DNA from: Willaertia magna
Taxonomy: Eukaryota > Heterolobosea > Eutetramitea > Acrasida > Naegleriidae
Assembly: GCA_902984215.1 (NCBI GenBank)
Contig: CADWAF010004051.1
Coordinates: 1 to 10,358, forward strand
DNA: 10,358 bases
Direction of reading: 5' to 3'
Below, one piece after another: positions 4,857 through 10,358 of the stretch (within the stretch, counting starts at the first letter, position 1; every line of letters starts with the position of its first letter). Position numbers and translations under genes: made by a program. Under the pieces are notes generated by a model. The model searched no databases, was not told where the DNA came from, and saw nothing but the letters and a program-made list of their open reading frames with translations.

Positions 4857-7847
4857 TTACTGTTTTGATTTTTTGTTGTATTTGTCCATTTCTGTTTGAT
4901 ATAAATGTCTTGCAACATCTATAAAAGAGTACTGCTCGAATACAGCATTACACATTTTAAGGGCGGCCTCTTTCTTTGCTTCCTTTTTCTTTACAGATCT
5001 CTCACTAGTTGTGGCCGATACTTTTCCCAGTGGATCTTTAACTGAGCAAACAAATTTATAGTAAGTCTTAGTTTCAATTTCAACTGTGTTATAATCATTA
5101 CAAACAAAATCTTTGTACTGTGGTTGGGCATAATTGAAATTCATTCTAGAATGATGTTCAAGAACTTGAATGGCAGTTTCCAAAGTAATGACAATATCAA
5201 ATTCTTTTCTGTCAGTGATTCTGTGAGTTTTCGTTTGTTTCTTTCCTCCTCCTGATTTCTTACTTGTACCCAATGTTGCAACAGGTGCAATGTTATTTTG
5301 TTTTTGCATCTGTTTAATTCCACTATTGTTATTAATAGTAGGAGGATTTATAATCACTAAAGGTTCAGGTTTTTCTTTATAAATTTCACTCCATGAATTA
5401 GCAGGGAAAATAATTAAATCTTTTTCTAATAATAACTTCAAAACATCTAAAGAGAGATTGTTCTTTGCCTCTCTTTGATTTCTGTAAAATGAATTGGAGG
5501 ATAAACATATATAACTTGATGCTTGTAATGGATTATTTAAATTTCTATCTGGATTATTTAATTTTAAATAAACTCTCGCTAGATAACCTGTTGTACCAGA
5601 AAGTTTTACAAATTGATAGATTGGAGGTTGTCCCAACAACTTTTCACAAGCTAATTGTAGGATACTAACTTGTGAACAATTTCTCATTGTTAAATCAAAT
5701 AGTTTTTGAATAGTTTCATCACATTCTGTTGGTTCATTATAATTCCACACAAATTCGAAAAAATGTGCCAAGGTTAAAGTTTTTAAACCAGTTATCTTGG
5801 GAAAATCTAATCCTCTTAAATAAACATCATTAAAATACTTCTCTGCCTTTACCAATATATCAATCGCCCTTTCCATTTTCTTCTCTTGTAACAAACATCT
5901 TTTAATTCTTGCATCCAATCCAGATTGTTTATGTAATATACAATAAAATTCACTATTTCTACTACGAGCACGACCTCTGGATTGGATTAAATTTTGAGTT
6001 GTGTCTACACCATCCATTCTAATCACTACATTACAAGCAGGAATATCTAATCCTTCCTCACCAACAGACGTAGAAATTAATGTATTAATCACACCATGTC
6101 TAAAATGATTTAAAACTTGTTTTTGTTTATGTTGTGTCATTGTTGGACCATTTCCTTTGGAGTTGTGGTGACCAAGTAAAATACCTGGTTTTATAAAATC
6201 CTTTAAGGTTTCTGTTTCCATTAAAAAATCTCTTAATTCTTGAGCTCCATTTCTTGATTTAACAAAAATTAATATTCTTAAATTATTCTCATTTGAATCT
6301 TTATATTTCTCTAATAGTTCAATAAGAGCAAAACGTTTTTTACAATGAATAGCAATTGGCTCTTGACTAGCAAGTCTTTCATAGGAAGCTCTAGAAATAC
6401 CACTTTTATCTAAATAAACTAAAACTTCTCTATTTTCAATTGAATCAACAAGTTTCAATAAAGTTTGCCAAGCAGCTAGTGGAGAACGATGTTCATTAAT
6501 TAAAAGACATTCATTCAAAATTGAAAGTGTTTGACAAAGTAATTGAAGCATATCTTTTCTCATTTGAAAACGTATATTTCTTTCTTCATCTTCATAATCT
6601 GAATTTTCTTTTTTTTCATAATCTTGAAAAGATTCAGAAATCCAATCTTCAACTTCTTCTGTACCAAGTATATCATCATCCATCATTACTGAACATTTCT
6701 CTAATAATACAATTTTAATACATTTCACAGCATTTGTAATAAATTTCTTTAAAGTTTCACTACTTGGATCCATATCAACAGAAACAATACGTAAATCAGG
6801 TATATAAATAAACTTTTTTAAATCATCTTCATTCTTTTCAACTTTTCTTACAACACTATCCAAATTATAACACAAAGATAATAATCCCAATAAAGTATCA
6901 CCAGTTGTATTCTTTGCAGAAGGTGATGCTGTTAAACCAATTATTCTAGGAACACTTTGATTTAAAAACTTTCTAGGTTTATAAAATTTACTCATTATCG
7001 TTTGATAAGGATGTTTCTCTTTACAATGATGACATTCATCAAAAATAATTAATTGAATGTCATTTAAAATTGTATTTTCACCTCCAGAAACTGAAGAATT
7101 TAAAGCATTCAACAGAATTTGCGGAGTACACACAATTAAACTATCTTTAATATCTTTCCAATTTTCAAGGCTTTTACGATCTCCCTTACTGTCACCATAG
7201 AATACCCTTGTACCAGCACTGGAAACAAAATCGTTAAGTACTTTAGCTTGTTGGACAACTAAAGGGACTTGAGTAGCCAGAAAGACTACTTTCTTATTAG
7301 GATTTGACTGTAAAGCTTCTTGTATAATTAACGCTGCGATAAAGGTTTTACCTGCGCCCGTAGGTGCTACGATAATCGTATTTTGTTTTCTACAGTTTTG
7401 TATTAATTCTTTTTGATATTCTCTAGCTTCAAGGCTTACTTTCGCATCCTCTTTCGCATTATTGGTAGCATCTTCATGGATTAGTTCATCTTCATCGTTG
7501 ATACCATTGAGAGCATTGAAAAGGCTTTCTTCAATGTCTTCATCTTCTTCATTATCTTCAATCATCATTGTTGAATTAGAATAAAAGATAGAATCATTAT
7601 CGGAAAGATTATTAAAAGGAATGTTATGATAGGAAAGTGTATTTTCATTTCCTTTATAATTATATACAGATTGTAGTATTAATTCTTGGTCATTTAGCGT
7701 CGGAATGGATATAATCTTTCTTCCTTTGTCATCATAATCATCATTTCCTTCTATTGTATGAATTTCAGCTTTATTATACAAAATGGATTGGTTTGAATAG
7801 TCATGACTAGGAAAAGCAAAGCCTATGTGATGACCGGTTTGAGACAT
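4857..7847 (-). CDS. Dicer/RIG-I-family DExH helicase with DUF283-like and dsRNA-binding domains, no RNase III
   Basis: The 996-residue product is a superfamily-2 duplex-RNA helicase/ATPase. After an acidic, disordered N-terminus (1-135) come motif I APTGAGKT (161-168), Ia ATQVPLVVQQ (191-200), Ib CTPQILL (240-246), II DECHH (270-274) and III LTASPS (305-310). A helical insertion follows (about 360-500), as in the Dicer/RIG-I/MDA5 clade, with its own acidic loop (about 388-425). The second RecA domain has LIFVKSR (526-532), STSVGEEGLDIP (592-603) and QSRGRARSR (622-630), the last close to Dicer. Residues about 725-810 (LACEKLL...GYLARVYLKL...AKNNLSLDVLKLLLEK) look like the Dicer DUF283/dimerisation fold. 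Residues about 886-972 look like a dsRBD, with a basic KKKEAKKEAALKM helix. No PAZ or RNase III signature is present, and the frame ends in a basic tail. Likely roles are small-RNA biogenesis or dsRNA sensing; this is inferred. The next gene downstream starts 184 bp away. Confidence 0.9.
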   Translation of the reverse strand: MSQTGHHIGFAFPSHDYSNQSILYNKAEIHTIEGNDDYDDKGRKIISIPTLNDQELILQSVYNYKGNENTLSYHNIPFNNLSDNDSIFYSNSTMMIEDNEEDEDIEESLFNALNGINDEDELIHEDATNNAKEDAKVSLEAREYQKELIQNCRKQNTIIVAPTGAGKTFIAALIIQEALQSNPNKKVVFLATQVPLVVQQAKVLNDFVSSAGTRVFYGDSKGDRKSLENWKDIKDSLIVCTPQILLNALNSSVSGGENTILNDIQLIIFDECHHCKEKHPYQTIMSKFYKPRKFLNQSVPRIIGLTASPSAKNTTGDTLLGLLSLCYNLDSVVRKVEKNEDDLKKFIYIPDLRIVSVDMDPSSETLKKFITNAVKCIKIVLLEKCSVMMDDDILGTEEVEDWISESFQDYEKKENSDYEDEERNIRFQMRKDMLQLLCQTLSILNECLLINEHRSPLAAWQTLLKLVDSIENREVLVYLDKSGISRASYERLASQEPIAIHCKKRFALIELLEKYKDSNENNLRILIFVKSRNGAQELRDFLMETETLKDFIKPGILLGHHNSKGNGPTMTQHKQKQVLNHFRHGVINTLISTSVGEEGLDIPACNVVIRMDGVDTTQNLIQSRGRARSRNSEFYCILHKQSGLDARIKRCLLQEKKMERAIDILVKAEKYFNDVYLRGLDFPKITGLKTLTLAHFFEFVWNYNEPTECDETIQKLFDLTMRNCSQVSILQLACEKLLGQPPIYQFVKLSGTTGYLARVYLKLNNPDRNLNNPLQASSYICLSSNSFYRNQREAKNNLSLDVLKLLLEKDLIIFPANSWSEIYKEKPEPLVIINPPTINNNSGIKQMQKQNNIAPVATLGTSKKSGGGKKQTKTHRITDRKEFDIVITLETAIQVLEHHSRMNFNYAQPQYKDFVCNDYNTVEIETKTYYKFVCSVKDPLGKVSATTSERSVKKKEAKKEAALKMCNAVFEQYSFIDVARHLYQTEMDKYNKKSKQ

Positions 7848-7981
7848 TATTTTTTGTAATTTTTAAATTTTGTTTTTGACTTGAAACTAGAGTGTAAATA
7901 ATTAATAAATAAAATTTTTTATTTTGTAAATTTATAGTTAATAAATTACAGATTTAAAGTAAAATAAATATATTGTAATAA

Positions 7982-9292
7982 TTATAATAAAGGACAAATA
8001 TCTAATAAATGAAATTGTGAAGGATTACTTCTTTGGAATAACTTAATCTTTAAATCAGAATGATAAACAGGATAAGGCAAATCAGAAACTTCAGCAGTTA
8101 ATCCATAATAAACATTTGATAATTGTTTTGGAACATTAAGGAAGTCCCATGTGTAATGATTCTTCTTTTCATGTAAAATTTCAATGTACAAACCTTCTGC
8201 ACGATAAGGTTCAAGTAAACCAACTTTTTGATCACAATTATCTGAATCCCAATCATTCTTAACGAAATAGTTCTTTTCAATCATATAAACACTTTTAGAG
8301 TGATCATCACAAATTACATTTTTCAAAGTCTTTTTTGCTTGTTCATAACCTAAAGTACCTGTCCATCCGTGGAGCTGAGTTATTTCATTCATTAATTTCT
8401 TTTCAACTACTTTAGAGTTGCCTAAAATTAAAGTTACAAAAGATAAATTTTTGTAAACCTTAATGCTCTTCTTTAAGGTATAACTATTATAAATTTCAAA
8501 ATTCATTTCATGTTTTGGATAGGTATATTTTTTTACTTTAATTTTAGTTGATTTTGTTGGTTTTGCGCTAACTGAAAGTGGTTGGAACATGTTAGATTGA
8601 GGTACATATTGTAATTCACCTGAAACTTCAAAGTGACCAATATTTTGATAGGTAGAATTATCTTCGTTACAATCTACAATAGATACCTTAATTTGTTTAA
8701 GTAAGCTAACTTTAAGATAAGTATTAAAATAACCAGACTTAACATTTCTATCGAATAAAGGGATGTATAAAGTTTTCTTCATTTGATTAACAATGACATC
8801 TGATCTAATTTGTTTCAATCTGCTCACCAAAGATTGGAAACTTAATGCAATACCCATTGAAACACAAATAGTTGAAGGCATACTTGAATTTAATGGTTTA
8901 AACTTTTCTAAACATGTCAAAGTATATTCTTGTTTTACAATAGGAGTGGATAACATATTTAAAGGAATCTCAACTGTACAAACTCTATCATTCTTACTGA
9001 AACTGTCTTTATCCCAAATTTCAATAGTAACATTTCGTGAGATATCCATTTCGTCGCAAAATACTGGAAAATTCCACACAGGGTTTGGATTGTTATCGAC
9101 ACAAGGAGTGGTGAATTTTAAATTACCATGAGGTTTTAAAGGAACTGAAATTGTTGCATATGGATCAATTGTTCCAATAACATCGGCTTTTGGTAAGTTT
9201 TTAGCCCAATGTAATTTGAGTTGAAGCAAATGTCCAATGTTTGGATCGGTATTGCTAGTTTTCATAACGAATTGGTTTGGTTGAATAGACAT
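7982..9292 (-). CDS. C2-domain protein with uncharacterised C-terminal region
   Basis: The 436-residue product begins with one C2 domain (about 20-130), a calcium-dependent phospholipid-binding beta-sandwich. All five usual calcium-ligand aspartates are visible: D37 and D43 in ADVIGTIDPY, and D94, D96 and D102 in WDKDSFSKND. The conserved NPVWNF strand is at 69-74. This predicts calcium-triggered membrane association. The remaining 300 residues have no motif I recognise. They look mixed alpha/beta, contain a Lys-rich segment (about 243-256, KPTKSTKIKVKKYTY), and carry no transmembrane segment. With no second C2 domain and no enzymatic signature, it is more like a membrane-binding adaptor than a synaptotagmin, PLC or PKC. 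The start ATG at 9292 follows a T-rich (minus-strand A-rich) leader. The gene is 134 bp upstream of the helicase on the same strand and divergent from the PITH gene. Confidence 0.85.
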   Translation of the reverse strand: MSIQPNQFVMKTSNTDPNIGHLLQLKLHWAKNLPKADVIGTIDPYATISVPLKPHGNLKFTTPCVDNNPNPVWNFPVFCDEMDISRNVTIEIWDKDSFSKNDRVCTVEIPLNMLSTPIVKQEYTLTCLEKFKPLNSSMPSTICVSMGIALSFQSLVSRLKQIRSDVIVNQMKKTLYIPLFDRNVKSGYFNTYLKVSLLKQIKVSIVDCNEDNSTYQNIGHFEVSGELQYVPQSNMFQPLSVSAKPTKSTKIKVKKYTYPKHEMNFEIYNSYTLKKSIKVYKNLSFVTLILGNSKVVEKKLMNEITQLHGWTGTLGYEQAKKTLKNVICDDHSKSVYMIEKNYFVKNDWDSDNCDQKVGLLEPYRAEGLYIEILHEKKNHYTWDFLNVPKQLSNVYYGLTAEVSDLPYPVYHSDLKIKLFQRSNPSQFHLLDICPLL

Positions 9293-9322
9293 TTTTTTGA
9301 TTTGTTTTTAAAGTCTATTTGA

Positions 9323-9339
9323 CCCACCACCCCCTACCC
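9323..9339 (-). promoter_or_regulatory. G-rich tract upstream of the C2 gene
   Basis: On the minus strand this reads GGGTAGGGGGTGGTGGG: runs of three, five, two and three Gs in 17 bases, 31-47 bp before the C2 start codon. It is an extreme outlier in such AT-rich DNA. It could be a G-box-type factor site or a quadruplex-forming element in the promoter or 5' leader. Confidence 0.4.
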
Positions 9340-9389
9340 AATTTATTAACTGTTGAGCGGAGCGTTTGTAAAAAACCTGAACTCACTAC

Positions 9390-9403
9390 AGAACTTTTGT
9401 TCT
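9390..9403. promoter_or_regulatory. Short inverted repeat AGAAC-TTTT-GTTCT
   Basis: Five-base perfect arms flank a TTTT spacer in the middle of the divergent promoter region. It may be a dimeric factor site, but its length allows chance occurrence. Confidence 0.2.
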
Positions 9404-9542
9404 CCAACTAAAATTATGCTATACCTTTGTAAAAAATCCACTCAAAAAACAACAAATTGTAAGTCAAAACAAATTCCCAGTCCAGTCATTAGAGCAGTTT
9501 TATTCAAGGAAAGGTCTAATGTTTGGTAAACAAATTTGGAAC

Positions 9543-9558
9543 GAAGCTGGCCAGCTTC
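9543..9558. promoter_or_regulatory. Perfect 16-bp palindrome GAAGCTGGCCAGCTTC
   Basis: The two 8-base halves (GAAGCTGG and CCAGCTTC) are exact reverse complements with no spacer. The element lies 90 bp before the favoured PITH start. It has 10 G/C among 16 bases in an AT-rich genome. A symmetrical transcription-factor site is the simplest reading. Confidence 0.45.
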
Positions 9559-9647
9559 AACACGCATGTGGCTCTTCAAGTTGTTAACACAATTAATAAT
9601 ATTTAATCCCGATGTATAGTGATAATTTTAAAACACAACTAAAAAAA

Positions 9648-10346
9648 ATGAGTCACAGACACGGCCATAGCTGTCACGGTGAAGCAGAAGAAGGAGATAC
9701 TTGTGGACATAACCATCATCATCACCATGATGAAAATTGTGGACACGATCATTCCAGCGATAAAGATTACCAAGAAGGATTTCAAGATACATTATATCCA
9801 TACATTGATAAACTTCATGTTCGTTGTTTAAATGAACATACCTCAGGAGCTTGTAAAACCATCATTAAACCTTATTCCGAAAGATTAACAAAAGATACTT
9901 ACCTAGAATCAGCAGTAGATTCCGAACTTTTATTAGTTATACCCTTTACTGTATCAACTAACGTAAAATCCTTCAACATCATTGGTGGAGATTCATATAG
10001 CTGTCCCGATAAAGTTAAAATCTTTAAAAACAATGAATTATTAGATTTAGATACTGCAATGCAAAAAAAGGCTGATCAAGACGTTAACTTAAGCTACGAT
10101 CCCAATGGCACTTATGATTTCCTATTAAAGCCTAGTAAATTCAATAATGTACAATCTTTAACGCTATTTTTTCCTTCAAATTTTGGCGCTGAAAATACAA
10201 GAATACAATATATCGCTTTTAAGGGAGATCACACAGATTATAAACGTAGAGCAGTGGAAGCGATTTATGAAGCAAAACCTCAAATGAAAGATCACAAGGT
10301 GGAAGGAGAGGAATGGTCTAGTTCTAATACTATTAATGGACAATAA
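9648..10346 (+). CDS. PITH-domain protein (PITHD1-type)
   Basis: The favoured start is the ATG at 9648 (AAAAAAAATGAGTCAC), because PITHD1 homologues begin MSH with a His/Gly-rich stretch. An in-frame ATG at 9612 would add 12 residues, giving 244 in all. From 9648 the product is 232 residues. The N-terminus (first about 40 residues) is rich in His and Cys (HGHSCHG, CGHNHHHHHDENCGHDH). A PITH domain follows, the C-terminal proteasome-interacting fold of thioredoxin-like proteins, here without the thioredoxin part. Recognisable blocks are LHVRCLNE, IIKPYSERLTKDTYLESAVDSELLLVIPF, VKSFNIIGG, CPDKVKIFKN, the late strand SLTLFFPSNFGAENTRIQYIAFKG, and RRAVEAIYEA. The family usually binds the 26S proteasome regulatory particle; binding here is inferred. 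The His/Cys stretch suggests metal binding. The gene is divergent from the C2 gene and ends 12 bp before the window edge. Confidence 0.92.
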   Translation: MSHRHGHSCHGEAEEGDTCGHNHHHHHDENCGHDHSSDKDYQEGFQDTLYPYIDKLHVRCLNEHTSGACKTIIKPYSERLTKDTYLESAVDSELLLVIPFTVSTNVKSFNIIGGDSYSCPDKVKIFKNNELLDLDTAMQKKADQDVNLSYDPNGTYDFLLKPSKFNNVQSLTLFFPSNFGAENTRIQYIAFKGDHTDYKRRAVEAIYEAKPQMKDHKVEGEEWSSSNTINGQ

Positions 10347-10358
10347 TTGTTTTTTTTT

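Larger units (their letters stand above)
9293..9647. other. Divergent promoter region between the C2 and PITH-domain genes
   Basis: No gene was found in this stretch, which drives the C2 gene leftward and the PITH gene rightward. It is noticeably more GC-rich than other spacers. It contains a C-rich/G-rich tract near the C2 start (9323-9339), 'gttgagcggagcg' at about 9352-9364, a small inverted repeat AGAAC-TTTT-GTTCT (9390-9403) and a perfect 16-bp palindrome (9543-9558). An A/T-rich stretch at about 9590-9606 lies just before the PITH gene. No tRNA or other structured RNA was recognised. Confidence 0.6.

Noticed and set aside
6521..6718. 65-codon + frame antisense to the helicase insertion region
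   Set aside because: It is Leu/Phe/Asn-rich shadow sequence; the helicase frame here is continuous and supported by motifs on both sides.
8793..9131. 112-codon + frame antisense to the C2-domain gene
   Set aside because: The opposite strand has an unmistakable C2 domain with its calcium ligands, and the + frame shows no recognisable domain.
1..10358. CRISPR array, insertion sequence or bacterial operon
   Set aside because: There are no regularly spaced identical repeats, no transposase and no terminal inverted repeats, and the gene families and 3'-end signals are eukaryotic.

Overview
The window looks like nuclear DNA from an AT-rich, gene-dense, intron-poor single-celled eukaryote. The gene families are eukaryotic: an F-box/LRR protein, the glutamate-cysteine ligase modifier subunit, a Dicer/RIG-I-type helicase, a C2-domain protein and a PITH-domain protein. 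There are no Shine-Dalgarno sites or operon-style spacings. UTR-like stretches are A/T-rich and AATAAA-type signals follow some genes. Every long gene is a single uninterrupted frame under the standard code, and all eight intact genes end in TAA. An amoeboid protist (heterolobosean or dictyostelid-like) fits best, but that placement is inference.

Layout, left to right. The 3' end of a small GNAT-like acetyltransferase (NATD1 type) runs rightward and converges, with only 50 bp between stops, on a leftward gene for the glutamate-cysteine ligase modifier subunit (GCLM, glutathione synthesis). Directly upstream of GCLM, on the same strand and overlapping it by 38 bp, is a leucine-rich-repeat frame of about 16 repeats. 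Its probable F-box N-terminus lies in another frame behind a TGA, so it is likely one F-box/LRR gene with a single-base frame break. A 433-bp divergent intergenic region follows, then a rightward gene for a small secreted Gly/Tyr/Asn-rich protein.

Three leftward genes come next in tandem: a C2-domain protein, a 996-residue Dicer/RIG-I-family helicase with double-stranded-RNA-binding folds but no nuclease, and a protein with a divergent JAMM/MPN-like metal-site signature. The right end holds a rightward PITHD1-type gene with a His/Cys-rich N-terminus, divergent from the C2 gene. Between these two lies a roughly 320-355-bp region, more GC-rich than its surroundings, containing a perfect 16-bp palindrome and a G-rich tract.

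The genes do not form an evident pathway. The most notable items are the nuclease-less 'half-Dicer' helicase, the adjacent JAMM-like protein, the frame-broken F-box/LRR gene running into GCLM, and the secreted G/Y-rich peptide.
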